Positions 20,813 to 29,932 of a stretch of DNA of 64,000 nt are shown piece after piece. Numbering within the stretch: the stretch's first letter is position 1; every line of letters starts with the position of its first letter. The notes under the pieces were generated by a model. It did not search any database, had not been told where the DNA came from, and saw nothing but the letters and a program-made list of their open reading frames with translations. The stretch comes from an uncultured Bacteroidales bacterium (GTDB taxonomy: Bacteria; Bacteroidota; Bacteroidia; Bacteroidales; Bacteroidaceae): contig CADAPC010000002.1 of the NCBI GenBank assembly GCA_902789725.1, positions 1-64,000 on the forward strand, read 5' to 3'. Made by a program: the position numbers and the translations under genes.

Positions 20813-20832
20813 CTCCCGATAAAAAGGGAAAT

Positions 20833-20913
20833 GCCCAAGTGGCGGAATGGTAGACGCGCTCGTTTCAGGTGCGAGTGTTGAGAGACGTGCAGGTTCGATT
20901 CCTGTCTTGGGCA
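20833..20913 (+). tRNA. tRNA-Leu (anticodon CAG)
   Basis: An 81-base class II tRNA. The acceptor GCCCAAG pairs with CTTGGGC, discriminator A. The anticodon stem CTCGT/GCGAG with loop TTCAGGT gives CAG. It has a variable arm typical of leucine tRNAs and a T-arm GCAGG-TTCGATT-CCTGT. Confidence 0.95.
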
Positions 20914-20923
20914 CTAAAAGAAT

Positions 20924-21005
20924 GGAGAGGTGGCGGAATGGTAGACGCGCTACTTTGAGGGGGTAGTGGGCTCAGCCCGTGGGAGTTCGAGTCTCCTCCT
21001 CTTCA
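20924..21005 (+). tRNA. tRNA-Leu (anticodon GAG)
   Basis: An 82-base class II tRNA. The acceptor GGAGAGG pairs with CCTCTTC (one G-U), discriminator A. The anticodon loop TTGAGGG gives GAG, reading CUC/CUU. The variable arm is TGGGCTCAGCCCG and the T-arm is GGGAG-TTCGAGT-CTCCT. It lies 10 bases after the preceding tRNA-Leu. Confidence 0.95.
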
Positions 21006-21077
21006 CTCAGAGAAAATATAAGGGCACTCAAGAGAGAGCGTCATTTTTAAAATAAAGGTTGAACTGAAATCATTGTT

Positions 21078-21150
21078 GCGGAAATAGCTCAGTTGGTAGA
21101 GCACAACCTTGCCAAGGTTGGGGTCGCGAGTTCGAGTCTCGTTTTCCGCT
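21078..21150 (+). tRNA. tRNA-Gly (anticodon GCC), copy 2
   Basis: Identical in sequence to the tRNA at 20740-20812. A spacer of 72 bases separates it from the preceding tRNA-Leu. Confidence 0.96.
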
Positions 21151-21220
21151 CAAAAATGGTTCATAATAAATTAAGGGATTTTTATAGTGATTCTAGTTTG
21201 CGAAAATCGGAATCACGTGT

Positions 21221-21293
21221 GCGGAAATAGCTCAGTTGGTAGAGCACAACCTTGCCAAGGTTGGGGTCGCGAGTTCGAGTCTCGTTTTCCGCT
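21221..21293 (+). tRNA. tRNA-Gly (anticodon GCC), copy 3
   Basis: The third identical tRNA-Gly, last of the cluster. The spacer before it contains a short inverted pair, GTGATTC and GAATCAC. It is followed by 135 bases before the convergent hisB stop. Confidence 0.96.
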
Positions 21294-21428
21294 CATCATT
21301 TAGACATTCGTTTTTTCATAGCATTCGTGTATCAGAGGCCGTGAGGTTTTTGATACATTTTTTTTATTGTACACTTTTGCCATTTAAAGCACACTCTTGC
21401 AACGGTTACAACGTAGCTCTTGCTACTA

Positions 21429-22496
21429 TTACAATACTCCCTTGCTGCTGGGAAGCTGGAACTTATAGATGTCACGCTTCACAGCCATCTTAATGCTGCG
21501 GGCAATGGCCTTGAAGATGCCTTCTATCTTATGGTGCTCGTTATCGCCCTCAGCCTTGATGTTGAGGTTCATGCGGGCAGCATCGCTGAAGGACTTGAAG
21601 AAATGCAGAAACATTTCAGTAGGCATGTCGCCCACGTATTCACGCTTAAACTCAGCATCCCACACCAGCCATGGCCGCCCACCAAAGTCGAGAGCCACTT
21701 GACAAAGGCAGTCGTCCATCGGAAGGGTGTAGCCATAGCGTTCAATGCCACGCTTATCGCCTAAAGCCTTTGCTATACACTCGCCCAGTGCAATGCCTGT
21801 GTCCTCGATGGTGTGATGCTCATCGACATCGAGGTCGCCCTTCACATGGATGCGCAAGTCGATGGAGCCATGTTTGGCAATCTGCTCGAGCATGTGGTCA
21901 AAGAATCCAAGTCCCGTCTGTATGTCACACCTTCCTATGCCATCAAGGTTGAGCGCGATGTCAATATCGGTCTCTTTCGTTGTGCGCCGCACGGAAGCTG
22001 TACGTTCGCCAGCAAACAGAATCTCTGCTATTTCGTCCCATGTTCGCACATTATATCCCAAAATCAGTGCTTTGCACCCCAGGTTGTCAGCTAACTGCTT
22101 GTCGGTTTGACGGTCGCCAATGACATAACTGTTGGCAAGATCGTACTCACCCGTCAAGTACTTACCCAACATGCCGGTGCCTGGTTTGCGTGTAGGCAAC
22201 TTATCCTCGGGAAAGGAACGGTCAATCAGTATATCGTCGAATGTGACCCCCTCCCCTTTCAGCGTGTTGAGCATCAGGTTATGCGTCGGCCAGAAATCTT
22301 CCTCTGGATAAGCGGAAGTGCCAAGTCCATCCTGATTGCTCACCATCACAAACTCAAAGTCAAGTTTGGTTCGGATGAAATGAAGGTTGCGCAACACACC
22401 CGGCACAAACTCAAATTTCTCGAAAGAATCAATCTGCTCGTCGGCAGGTTCCACAAGGATGGTTCCGTCGCGGTCGATGAAAAGTGCTTGTTTCAT
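21429..22496 (-). CDS. hisB: Bifunctional histidinol-phosphatase / imidazoleglycerol-phosphate dehydratase
   Basis: A 355-residue fusion for two steps of histidine synthesis. The N-terminal HAD phosphatase (about 1-165) begins [17 protein letters not shown] with the DxD nucleophile pair, and removes phosphate from histidinol phosphate. The C-terminal IGPD domain (about 166-355) has the metal-binding [15 protein letters not shown] repeat block and dehydrates imidazoleglycerol phosphate. I use the ATG at 22496; a TTG two codons upstream is possible. It is last in hisG-hisD-hisC-hisB, 18 bases after hisC. hisH, hisA, hisF and hisIE are not in the window. Confidence 0.95.
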   Translation of the reverse strand: MKQALFIDRDGTILVEPADEQIDSFEKFEFVPGVLRNLHFIRTKLDFEFVMVSNQDGLGTSAYPEEDFWPTHNLMLNTLKGEGVTFDDILIDRSFPEDKLPTRKPGTGMLGKYLTGEYDLANSYVIGDRQTDKQLADNLGCKALILGYNVRTWDEIAEILFAGERTASVRRTTKETDIDIALNLDGIGRCDIQTGLGFFDHMLEQIAKHGSIDLRIHVKGDLDVDEHHTIEDTGIALGECIAKALGDKRGIERYGYTLPMDDCLCQVALDFGGRPWLVWDAEFKREYVGDMPTEMFLHFFKSFSDAARMNLNIKAEGDNEHHKIEGIFKAIARSIKMAVKRDIYKFQLPSSKGVL

Positions 22497-22514
22497 GTTC
22501 AATACCTCACTAAA

Positions 22515-23552
22515 TTATACATACTGGCGAAGTGCAGAGAGCAGTTTCGTGTTTTCGTCTTTTGTGCCCACAGAAATGCGAAGACAGTCGCCACAAAGAT
22601 GAACACGGTGACGGTTCCTCACAACCACTCCTTTTCCAACCAAATACTGATAGATGCTATTCGCATCGGTCACCTTCACCAAAATGAAATTCGCATCGGT
22701 GGGATAGACCTTTTTACAGATAGGCAACTGAGCCACTGACTTCATCAGCATCATACGCTCTTCAAGAATCATGGTGATATGCCGCTGCAGCAATGTCACA
22801 TTGTTCAGTATTTCCATGGCTTTTTTCTGAGTAAGCACATTGACATTGTAGGGATACTTCACCTTGTTGAACAGGCCGATGATGTCGGTGTGAGCAAAAG
22901 CCATTCCCAATCGGATGCCAGCGGCTCCCCATGCTTTAGAGAAAGTGGCAAGAACTATCAAGTTGGGATATTTCTGAATATCCAAACGGAAAGGTTTCTG
23001 AGAGGAGAAATCGCTATAGGCCTCATCCACAATCACGATTCCAGAAAAAGCCGAGATGATTTTCTCTATTTTCTCACGTTGAAAGGCATTCCCTGTTGGG
23101 TTGTTGGGGGAACAGATGAAAATAATTTTCGTGTTGGCATCGCAAGTAGCCAACAGCGCATCGGGGTTCAAATCATAATTTTCGTCAAGAGAAACCTTGC
23201 GATACTCCACATCATTAATGTCGGCACATACCTCATACATACCATAAGTGGGGTCAATCGCCACCACATTGTCAACACCTGGACGGCAAAAGACGCGGAA
23301 CAGGAGGTCAATGGCCTCGTCACTGCCATTACCCAAGAAGATGTTATCAATCGGCACATTCTTCAAAGGAGAAATAGCCATTTTCAACTGCTCCTGCAAA
23401 GGGTCGGGATAACGGTTCACCCCATTAGGATACGGATTTTCGTTGGCATCGAGAAAAGCCTCGGCCTTTACGCCCTTAAATTCATCGCGAGCGCAACTAT
23501 AGGGTTTGAGCGCCCATATATTGGGACGCACTAATTCTTGCAGCGGTTTCAT
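22515..23552 (-). CDS. hisC: Histidinol-phosphate aminotransferase
   Basis: A 345-residue PLP enzyme that transaminates imidazole-acetol phosphate with glutamate. The aminotransferase fold is complete, with the substrate/PLP block [18 protein letters not shown], the PNNPTGN loop, the VDEAY aspartate and the PLP lysine in [13 protein letters not shown]. Its start overlaps the hisD stop by four bases (ATGA). An aspartate-type aminotransferase elsewhere in the window (46797-47996) is from a different subfamily. Confidence 0.95.
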   Translation of the reverse strand: MKPLQELVRPNIWALKPYSCARDEFKGVKAEAFLDANENPYPNGVNRYPDPLQEQLKMAISPLKNVPIDNIFLGNGSDEAIDLLFRVFCRPGVDNVVAIDPTYGMYEVCADINDVEYRKVSLDENYDLNPDALLATCDANTKIIFICSPNNPTGNAFQREKIEKIISAFSGIVIVDEAYSDFSSQKPFRLDIQKYPNLIVLATFSKAWGAAGIRLGMAFAHTDIIGLFNKVKYPYNVNVLTQKKAMEILNNVTLLQRHITMILEERMMLMKSVAQLPICKKVYPTDANFILVKVTDANSIYQYLVGKGVVVRNRHRVHLCGDCLRISVGTKDENTKLLSALRQYV

Positions 23553-24829
23553 AACGATTGTAGTCTTACGGTCATTGCATTTTTATGAGCATCCAACTGC
23601 TCTGCCTCTGCCATGAGTTCGACAGCTTGGCCGATAGAACGGATGCCTTCAGCAGAGAGTTCTTGGAAAGTAATTTTACGACAGAAGGAATCGAGGTTCA
23701 CTCCACTGTATGCTTTTGCATAGCCCGATGTAGGCAGCGTATGATTGGTGCCTGAAGCGTAGTCTCCTGCCGACTCGCACGAATAGTTACCAAGGAACAC
23801 ACTACCAGCATTCACCACCCTGTCAGCGATGTCCATGTAGTTTTCCACAGCCAGGATGAGGTGCTCTGGGGCATATTCATTCATCATCTGCAGAACTACA
23901 TCCATATTTCTGACAATAATGAGCTTAGAATAAAGTAAAGACTGTTCAGCAATTTCTTTTCGCGGCAATAACGCTAACTGACGAGCCACCTCTTCATTCA
24001 CCTTTGTTGCCAAGGTCTCAGACATGGTAATCAAGATGACCTGTGAATCCACTCCATGTTCGGCCTGCGACAACAAATCGGCAGCAACAAACACAGGGTT
24101 GGCACTATCGTCAGCAACAACTGCCACTTCTGAAGGACCAGCAGGCATGTCAATGGCCACTTCGTGCAGACTCACCTGTTGTTTAGCAGCCATAACGAAC
24201 TGATTACCTGGTCCAAAAATCTTGCTCACCTTCGGCACCGATTCTGTTCCGTATGCCATTGCGCCAATAGCCTGAACACCGCCAGCCTTGAAAATTTTGT
24301 TGACACCAGCCACTTTGGCTGCTACCAAGATGGCTGGATTGACTTTTCCTTCGCCATTCGGAGGAGTACAAAGGACAATCTCCTTGCAACCTGCAATCTT
24401 GGCAGGAGTGGCAAGCATCAAGACGGTGGAAAAGAGCGGGGCAGTTCCGCCTGGAATGTAAAGACCCACCTTCTCGATGGGGACAGACTTCTGCCAGCAT
24501 ACCACCCCCGGAGCGGTCTCCACTTTCTCTCCTTCAAACTTTTGCGCTGCATGGAATTTCTCAATGTTGTCATGAGCTAACAGCAGCGCGGCTTTCAATT
24601 CGTCACCCACCAGTCCTTCCGCTTCGAGCATTTCTGCTTCGGAAACAGCAAGCGAATCAAGCTGTACTTTATCGAATTTCAGTTCAAATTTCTTAACAGC
24701 TTTGTCACCCTCTTGCTGAATTTCATCAAGCACAGTTTTCACTGTCTCGCGCAATTCAGAAGCATCACGCTGAGGACGTTGTAGAAGTGCCGCCCAATCA
24801 GCCTTATTAGGGTATTTTATGATGTTCAT
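23549..24829 (-). CDS. hisD: Histidinol dehydrogenase
   Basis: A 426-residue zinc enzyme that oxidises L-histidinol to histidine in two NAD+-dependent steps. Family blocks visible are [16 protein letters not shown], the [15 protein letters not shown] stretch, [15 protein letters not shown] and the catalytic Glu/His region YAPEHL, with the C-terminal [12 protein letters not shown] block. Its ATG overlaps the hisG stop by one base. The length is typical. Confidence 0.96.
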   Translation of the reverse strand: MNIIKYPNKADWAALLQRPQRDASELRETVKTVLDEIQQEGDKAVKKFELKFDKVQLDSLAVSEAEMLEAEGLVGDELKAALLLAHDNIEKFHAAQKFEGEKVETAPGVVCWQKSVPIEKVGLYIPGGTAPLFSTVLMLATPAKIAGCKEIVLCTPPNGEGKVNPAILVAAKVAGVNKIFKAGGVQAIGAMAYGTESVPKVSKIFGPGNQFVMAAKQQVSLHEVAIDMPAGPSEVAVVADDSANPVFVAADLLSQAEHGVDSQVILITMSETLATKVNEEVARQLALLPRKEIAEQSLLYSKLIIVRNMDVVLQMMNEYAPEHLILAVENYMDIADRVVNAGSVFLGNYSCESAGDYASGTNHTLPTSGYAKAYSGVNLDSFCRKITFQELSAEGIRSIGQAVELMAEAEQLDAHKNAMTVRLQSL

Positions 24830-25680
24830 TACAGTATCATCTTTTCAATCGGTGTAACTAAAATGCCTTCAGCCCCCAGTGCTTTGAGCTGCCCCACAAT
24901 TTCCCAAAAGTGTTTCTCGTCAAGCACGGCGTGTACAGAACACCACTCGTCATCGGCCAACGGAATGATGGTGGGGCTCTTCAGCCCAGGCAACACCTTG
25001 ACAATTTCCGACAAGCGCGACTTGGGGGCATTCATGCGCACATATTTCTTGTCTTCGGCAATTAGCACAGAATTGATACGGAACAGAAGGTCGTCCAAAA
25101 TGGCTTTTTTTTCGTCAGAAAGATTCGGATTGCCAATGAGCAAAGCCTCACTCTGCATCACTACTTCCACCTCTTTCAAATTATTGCTCACCAGTGTGGA
25201 ACCAGAGCTGACGATGTCGAAAATGCCATCGGCCAATCCTATTCCTGGCGCAATCTCTACAGATCCTTGGATGACATGGATGTGGGTCTTCACCCCCCTC
25301 TCGTCCATAAATTTCTTTAGAATAACAGGATAAGATGTAGCAATTTTCTTGCCGTTAAACCATTCCACACCCGGATATTCTACGGCTTTGGGGATGGCAA
25401 GCGAGATGCGGCACTTGCTGAAGCCTAAACGCTTCACCACATCGGCCTTCTCGTTGCGCTCCACAAATTCGTTCTCGCCCACGATACCTACGTCGGCAAC
25501 ACCATCGGCAACCGTCTGAGGAATGTCATCGTCACGAAGGAAGAGCACCTCGAGTGGGAAATTGGATGACTGCACCAGCAAAGTACGCTTACTGGAACTC
25601 ACTTTGATGCCTGTCTCTTTCAGAAGATTCATCGTATCTTCAAAGAGGCGGCCTTTTGATTGAACTGCAATACGTAACAT
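24829..25680 (-). CDS. hisG: ATP phosphoribosyltransferase, long form
   Basis: A 283-residue long-form HisG, the committed and feedback-inhibited first step of histidine synthesis. The catalytic PBP-like fold (about 1-205) begins LRIAVQSKGRLFEDTMNLL and contains DDIPQTVADGVADVGIVGEN and the PRPP-binding SGSTL region. The C-terminal 75 residues form the ACT-like histidine-binding regulatory domain, so no HisZ partner is needed. It is the first his gene, 66 bases after the GT2 gene on the same strand. No histidine-rich leader peptide or attenuator is visible. Confidence 0.95.
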   Translation of the reverse strand: MLRIAVQSKGRLFEDTMNLLKETGIKVSSSKRTLLVQSSNFPLEVLFLRDDDIPQTVADGVADVGIVGENEFVERNEKADVVKRLGFSKCRISLAIPKAVEYPGVEWFNGKKIATSYPVILKKFMDERGVKTHIHVIQGSVEIAPGIGLADGIFDIVSSGSTLVSNNLKEVEVVMQSEALLIGNPNLSDEKKAILDDLLFRINSVLIAEDKKYVRMNAPKSRLSEIVKVLPGLKSPTIIPLADDEWCSVHAVLDEKHFWEIVGQLKALGAEGILVTPIEKMIL

Positions 25681-25746
25681 ATATAATAGATGTATTTTCT
25701 GTGAATAAATTGTATTGTATAAATGTATATAAATAAGAAACTCTGC

Positions 25747-26916
25747 CTAATTCAAGGCACCGTGAAAAGTCATGATAGACTTATTCGACGGTATGTAGGT
25801 GGCAATTAAAGGACTTTGACGATTGGGATCGTCGTGTCGGAAGAACTCGAGGATGGAACTGAACGGATAACGGCTTGTGTCAAACACGATGTAGTCGTAG
25901 TCCCTATAGAGCACGTCGGTACTTGGCACATCGCCCAACCTGGAATGAAACACGTCATACTGAAACTGGTGCTTCTCTGCAATGCTCTTCATGTCACTCA
26001 GGTTCTGTCCATCGCTGACAATCAAAAATTTGAGTCGTTTCACTTCATGTCTGCGAGAAGACCACGATTGGGTTTTATGTATCACATACGTCATCACCCC
26101 CTTCATCATGATGGTTAACGTGATAAAGGCTGAATAGATACTGCTGTACTGTGTGAAGTGTTTCTTGAAGAAGATGACCATCGCTTTATGAAAGGCATTC
26201 ACATACTTGATGGAATCCTTTTTTGTGCTTTCTCCTTTGTAGTGGAGAATTTGCGTGGGCAAGTAATAATTCTGATAGCCAGCCTTCAGCACACGATAGC
26301 TCAAATCGATATCCTCTCCATACATGAAGAAAGTTTCATCTAACAGCCCAATCTGGTCGAGTACAGACTTTCGGATGAACATAAACGCTCCACTCACAAT
26401 CTCTATAGGATTGATGGAATACTTGTTCAGATATTGCATGTAATATTTACCAAACAGACGGCTTTTCGGAAACAGCGTGCCCAACCCCGTCATCTTGCAG
26501 AAAGCCACAAAGGGAGTTGGAACACCACGGCGTGACTCTGGAGCAAACGAGCCATCCACCTTCAACATGCCCACTCCACACATGCCTGCTTGAGGATTCT
26601 TGTCCATAAAATCGATACATTCCCTCAAAGTGCGCTCGCCAATGAAGGTGTCTGGATTCAGCAGCAACACATAATCCCCTCTTGCTTCGCGCAATGCTTG
26701 ATTGTTAGCGCGAGAAAATCCCAGATTCTCCTTATTCTCAATGTAGCGAACCCAAGGGAACTTCGCTTTCAGATAAGGCATCGAGTCGTCGGTACTGTTG
26801 TTGTCAACCACAAATACCTCGCCACGCACCCCCGACAAAGCTTTTTCCACCGAAAGCAAACACTGCTCCAAGTAGTATCGTACATTATAATTAACTATAA
26901 CAATTGAAAGTTTCAT
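25747..26916 (-). CDS. Family 2 glycosyltransferase
   Basis: A 389-residue GT-A fold glycosyltransferase, of the rhamnosyltransferase/WbbL-like kind. The start is MKLSIVIVNYNVRYYLEQ. The metal/nucleotide motifs DNNSTDDS and NPDTF are present, with the acceptor/base block VSGAFMFIRKSVLDQIGLLDE and FFMYGEDIDLSYRV. A hydrophobic stretch near 270-290 may tether it to the membrane. The last 100 residues form an extra domain that I do not recognise. It abuts the upstream membrane-protein gene with no gap. A role in surface glycan synthesis is likely, but donor and acceptor are unknown. Confidence 0.85.
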   Translation of the reverse strand: MKLSIVIVNYNVRYYLEQCLLSVEKALSGVRGEVFVVDNNSTDDSMPYLKAKFPWVRYIENKENLGFSRANNQALREARGDYVLLLNPDTFIGERTLRECIDFMDKNPQAGMCGVGMLKVDGSFAPESRRGVPTPFVAFCKMTGLGTLFPKSRLFGKYYMQYLNKYSINPIEIVSGAFMFIRKSVLDQIGLLDETFFMYGEDIDLSYRVLKAGYQNYYLPTQILHYKGESTKKDSIKYVNAFHKAMVIFFKKHFTQYSSIYSAFITLTIMMKGVMTYVIHKTQSWSSRRHEVKRLKFLIVSDGQNLSDMKSIAEKHQFQYDVFHSRLGDVPSTDVLYRDYDYIVFDTSRYPFSSILEFFRHDDPNRQSPLIATYIPSNKSIMTFHGALN

Positions 26917-27375
26917 CTATTCCTTATTCACACATTCAAGATAGGACGCAATCTTCTCTTCAGAAGGCCAGCAATATAACATAGCAAGCAATGTGATCAA
27001 TGCACACAACGCGCCACTGATGCTGGTGGCCATATAGTACACTGCCACATCGCAAACGGCTGTCAGGCACAGGATGCCCATGCGTACAGCACTCCATACA
27101 TGATAAGACTGCAAAGCCTCCTCGTTGTCCATCCTTCGCAAACCTTTTGTCGTGTTGAGCGTGAAGAGTCGAATTGCACCAGGCACACAAACAACAGTTG
27201 CTACAATGGCAATTGTGTTCAACTTAAATTCACCCGATGAATGAGGCATGACGATGCCATTAGGAATGACGCCCAATTCTCCCAATGCAACAACAGCCGC
27301 CAAAATCAGCAGAACTGCCACAACCTCCATTCTTAAAGTACGTAATAGTCTTTGTATATATTTTAACATATTCAT
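26917..27375 (-). CDS. Hypothetical four-helix membrane protein
   Basis: A 152-residue integral membrane protein with four hydrophobic segments (about 16-36, 52-72, 95-113 and 116-134). No family is recognised. It ends immediately before the GT2 start and begins 29 bases after recR, so the three are one transcription unit. It could assist the glycosyltransferase, but that rests on position only. Confidence 0.75.
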   Translation of the reverse strand: MNMLKYIQRLLRTLRMEVVAVLLILAAVVALGELGVIPNGIVMPHSSGEFKLNTIAIVATVVCVPGAIRLFTLNTTKGLRRMDNEEALQSYHVWSAVRMGILCLTAVCDVAVYYMATSISGALCALITLLAMLYCWPSEEKIASYLECVNKE

Positions 27376-27404
27376 TTTAATTTCACGCGCAATTCGCCCG
27401 CAAG

Positions 27405-28022
27405 TTATTTGACTGTAAAAGGCACCCTATTCACTAAAGAGCGTCCCAGCGTCACCTCATCTGTATATTGCAACTCGTCATTGATACTCATGCCTCTGGC
27501 CAACACCGTCAATTTTACTTCAGGATATTTTGAAAGGCGCCTTGACATGTAGAAATTGGTTGCATCGCCCTCCATCGTGGAACTCAAGGCAAAAATCACT
27601 TCATCAACGTTTCCTTTGTCAACACGCTCCACCAAACTTTCAAGCTCCAACTGGCTCGGTCCCACTCCATCAATTGGAGAGATGACACCACCCAAAACAT
27701 GATAAAGCCCTCGATACTGCTGGGTCTGCTCTATCGCCATTACATCCTGCACATTCTCCACTACACAGATGGTTGAGGCATCGCGGCTGGGATTGGAACA
27801 TATTTGACACACGTCCGAGTCGCTGATGTTGTGACACACTTGGCAATAATGAACCTCATGGCACAGCGTAGAAACAGCATCCGTGAAAGCATCTACTTTA
27901 CCAATATCCAAACGCAGCATGTACAAAACCAACCGCATTGCTGTTTTGCGTCCCACACCAGGCAGCTTTGAAAACTCATCTACGGCACGCTCAAGCAATG
28001 CTGACGAATACTGTTGACTCAT
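27405..28022 (-). CDS. recR: Recombination mediator RecR
   Basis: A 205-residue protein of the RecFOR pathway, which loads RecA on gapped DNA. The start [24 protein letters not shown] at 28022 is the family N-terminus with the helix-hairpin-helix; the 26-codon extension upstream is rejected because it crosses the promoter. The C4 zinc finger ([14 protein letters not shown] to CQICSN), the Toprim motif ([13 protein letters not shown]) and the C-terminal Walker-like region are complete. It is the first gene of the recR-to-hisB block. Confidence 0.95.
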   Translation of the reverse strand: MSQQYSSALLERAVDEFSKLPGVGRKTAMRLVLYMLRLDIGKVDAFTDAVSTLCHEVHYCQVCHNISDSDVCQICSNPSRDASTICVVENVQDVMAIEQTQQYRGLYHVLGGVISPIDGVGPSQLELESLVERVDKGNVDEVIFALSSTMEGDATNFYMSRRLSKYPEVKLTVLARGMSINDELQYTDEVTLGRSLVNRVPFTVK

Positions 28023-28056
28023 GTCTCTTTTACTAAAATCTTTCCAAAATTGAATG

Positions 28057-28064
28057 CAAAGGTA
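28057..28064 (-). promoter_or_regulatory. -7 box of recR
   Basis: TACCTTTG on the minus strand, 35 bases upstream of the recR start. The -33 element is not clear. Confidence 0.55.
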
Positions 28065-28179
28065 CGAAAAAAAATGTAGAGAATAAAGTGAAAGGTGCAA
28101 AATCTAAGTTATCACCACGCTATTGCCGCGTAACTTTGATTTTTCACCTTCCACTATTCAATTTGAAGGTCAAAAAAAA

Positions 28180-28413
28180 TCACTTCGAGAAAAACTTAAA
28201 TATCCCTTTGACCGACATGGCCGCCTTATAGGCCGTAATGGCATAGCCGATATAATTCATGTACCTGTTGGAAGACCTAAGAAAAATATTGTTGGCAGGC
28301 ACGAACAAATCAGTTACATCATTTTTCAACCGCCTGATGCCATACTCTACCTGCTTCCGTTCTTCTTGCTTCTCAAAGCGGATGTCATCCAGCGAAGTAT
28401 ATTTCTTCCTCAT
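28180..28413 (-). CDS. Small hypothetical protein of the YtxH/holin-like operon
   Basis: A 77-residue protein, basic at the N-terminus (MRKKYTSLDDIRFEKQEERK), with one weakly hydrophobic segment near residues 50-68. No family is recognised. Its start overlaps the stop of the holin-like gene by four bases (ATGA), good evidence that it is a real, coupled gene. It is the last gene of a three-gene unit. Confidence 0.75.
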   Translation of the reverse strand: MRKKYTSLDDIRFEKQEERKQVEYGIRRLKNDVTDLFVPANNIFLRSSNRYMNYIGYAITAYKAAMSVKGIFKFFSK

Positions 28414-28850
28414 ACCTCACCTCCTTTCTCGTCGTAGCCATCCAGTTCGTCGGCCAGGCTTTGGGCCAAGCGCCGAATCTGGTCATCGCGCTGGTTCTTT
28501 TTCAGCACCTGTTCCGTAAGGCTCGGTCCTTCCAGCAATTCCTTGCTAAACGCTTTCACCATTTGATTCTCTATCAGAGGCTTACGCAGTAAATAGACAA
28601 ACAGAATGACGAGCAACAAAGCACCACCCACAATGTAGTAACTCAGCATCTCGTTTTCTGTCAACAACGTCAGTGATTTCACCAAACCTGTGCTCAGAAA
28701 GAAGATGGCACTTGTGGCCAAAGCAAAAATGACTGCAGCCACTACTACACAGGTGGACAGAACCGTCAAACGTTCGGCCGCCTCAAGACGCAAATAGCGC
28801 TCCAAGCGATAGGCCAGGCGCCGAATATCATTCAGAATCTGACTGTCCAT
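28410..28850 (-). CDS. Phage-holin-family-like membrane protein
   Basis: A 146-residue protein with two transmembrane helices (about 32-58 and 67-88), flanked by a charged N-terminal helix (LAYRLERYLRLEAAERLTVL) and a charged C-terminal tail. The layout matches the phage_holin_3_6 / YqjE-like superfamily found in cellular envelope-stress operons; there is no sign of a prophage here. It lies between a YtxH protein and a small hypothetical gene on the same strand. Confidence 0.7.
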   Translation of the reverse strand: MDSQILNDIRRLAYRLERYLRLEAAERLTVLSTCVVVAAVIFALATSAIFFLSTGLVKSLTLLTENEMLSYYIVGGALLLVILFVYLLRKPLIENQMVKAFSKELLEGPSLTEQVLKKNQRDDQIRRLAQSLADELDGYDEKGGEV

Positions 28851-28907
28851 ACAGAGGCACGTAGTTCTATTTTATTCAAAAAAATGAACACTAAATACAG
28901 CCCCATG

Positions 28908-29150
28908 CTATTCAGCGTCAAAATCTTCGGCTGGGACAGCCTCTTTCTTTTTGCCAATGTTCTTTATTTCATCCACCAGCTTGTCAAATCCCTCTTTGTC
29001 GAGCCTGATGCCTCGCTTTTCCAGAGCTTCCTTGATTTTAGCACGCTGATCTTCACCTTTTTCAGGAGCAAAAAGCAAACCTACTGCCGCTCCAGCAATT
29101 GCGCCGCCCAAAAATGCAGCAGCCAATGCGATACCATCACCTTTAGTCAT
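28908..29150 (-). CDS. YtxH-domain protein
   Basis: An 80-residue protein with an N-terminal glycine/alanine-rich membrane helix (ALAAAFLGGAIAGAAVGLLFAPEKG) followed by a charged amphipathic tail, the standard YtxH layout. YtxH proteins are general-stress envelope proteins of unknown mechanism. It is the first gene of the operon 29150-28180 and has a good consensus promoter 67 bases upstream. Confidence 0.85.
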   Translation of the reverse strand: MTKGDGIALAAAFLGGAIAGAAVGLLFAPEKGEDQRAKIKEALEKRGIRLDKEGFDKLVDEIKNIGKKKEAVPAEDFDAE

Positions 29151-29217
29151 AATCTAATCAATTTTTAACGTTAATAATTCAGTTAATAACTCAAGCTTAT
29201 AATTTGAATTTTGAGGG

Positions 29218-29247
29218 CAAAGATAGTACATTCCGCACAAAAAGCAA
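29218..29247 (-). promoter_or_regulatory. Promoter of the YtxH operon
   Basis: On the minus strand TTG (29245-29247), 19 bases, then TATCTTTG (29218-29225). It matches the Bacteroidetes consensus and is oriented towards the YtxH gene. Confidence 0.7.
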
Positions 29248-29287
29248 CACATTTTTCGATGTTTAACGTTTTTTTACACACTTCTCT

Positions 29288-29318
29288 TTTGAAGTATAAC
29301 AAAAAAGCCCGAACTTTG
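29288..29318 (+). promoter_or_regulatory. Promoter of the SPOR lipoprotein gene
   Basis: TTTG (29288-29291), exactly 19 bases, then GAACTTTG (29311-29318), one mismatch from TAnnTTTG. It lies 43 bases upstream of the start and diverges from the YtxH promoter about 40 bases away. Confidence 0.65.
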
Positions 29319-29361
29319 TACAAATCATTCAATCATCTAATTAATAAAAAGAGAAAAAATT

Positions 29362-29853
29362 ATGAAGAAAACACTGATGATGGGCTTCGCACTTGTTGCT
29401 GCCCTTGCCTTCGTATCCTGCAAATCGTCGGAAAGCGAATACAAGAAGGCGTACGAAAAAGCAAAAGCACAGGAAATGGCAAGAGCCAACACAACAGATC
29501 AGGTTGAAACAGCACCCGTGACGGTTACTCCTGTAGTTACTACAACTACACCAACCACCCCAACAGTGGAAAACACTGCCAACGACCGCCAAGAACGCCT
29601 CACCGTCATGAACGGTGGCACCCTCAAAGCCTTCAACGTGGTGTGCGGCTCATTCAGCAATGTGGACAATGCCAACAATCTTCGCAACACGTTGGTAGCA
29701 AAAGGCTATTCTGCACAAGTGGCACAGAATCCTGAAACAGGTATGTATCGCGTCATTGCTTCCTCATTCGATGACCGTGCTGCCGCAGTTATGTCGCGCG
29801 ATCAACTCCGTGGCACCTACCCCGACGCTTGGTTGCTCTATCGCACCTATTAA
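29362..29853 (+). CDS. SPOR-domain lipoprotein
   Basis: A 163-residue lipoprotein with a signal peptide ending FVSC, lipidated Cys20. A short charged coiled stretch and a Thr/Val/Pro-rich linker (about 50-75) lead to a C-terminal SPOR domain (about 88-163), visible as FNVVCGSFSNVDNANNLRNT and YRVIASSFDDRAAAVMSRD. SPOR domains bind glycan strands stripped of stem peptides, often at division sites. The protein probably tethers the envelope to peptidoglycan. It is a single-gene unit with its own promoter and terminator. Confidence 0.88.
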   Translation: MKKTLMMGFALVAALAFVSCKSSESEYKKAYEKAKAQEMARANTTDQVETAPVTVTPVVTTTTPTTPTVENTANDRQERLTVMNGGTLKAFNVVCGSFSNVDNANNLRNTLVAKGYSAQVAQNPETGMYRVIASSFDDRAAAVMSRDQLRGTYPDAWLLYRTY

Positions 29854-29872
29854 ATAATTACGCACAAAAGAC

Positions 29873-29911
29873 AAAAGAGTGGCAACAGGAACTTCCCGTT
29901 GCCACTCTTTT
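29873..29911 (+). terminator. Terminator after the SPOR lipoprotein gene
   Basis: Perfect 14-bp arms AAAAGAGTGGCAAC (29873-29886) and GTTGCCACTCTTTT (29898-29911) with an 11-base loop; the last arm supplies the T-run. It ends only 21 bases before the AGCS symporter start, so it could also modulate read-through into that gene. Confidence 0.88.
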
Positions 29912-29932
29912 GAAGGCATTTAGCACTACAGA

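Noticed and set aside
25681..25746. Histidine leader peptide or attenuator for the his genes
   Set aside because: The 66-base gap is AT-rich, with no run of His codons and no terminator-type stem.
28410..28850. Prophage holin
   Set aside because: No phage structural or lysis genes are nearby; the gene lies in a cellular operon with YtxH.
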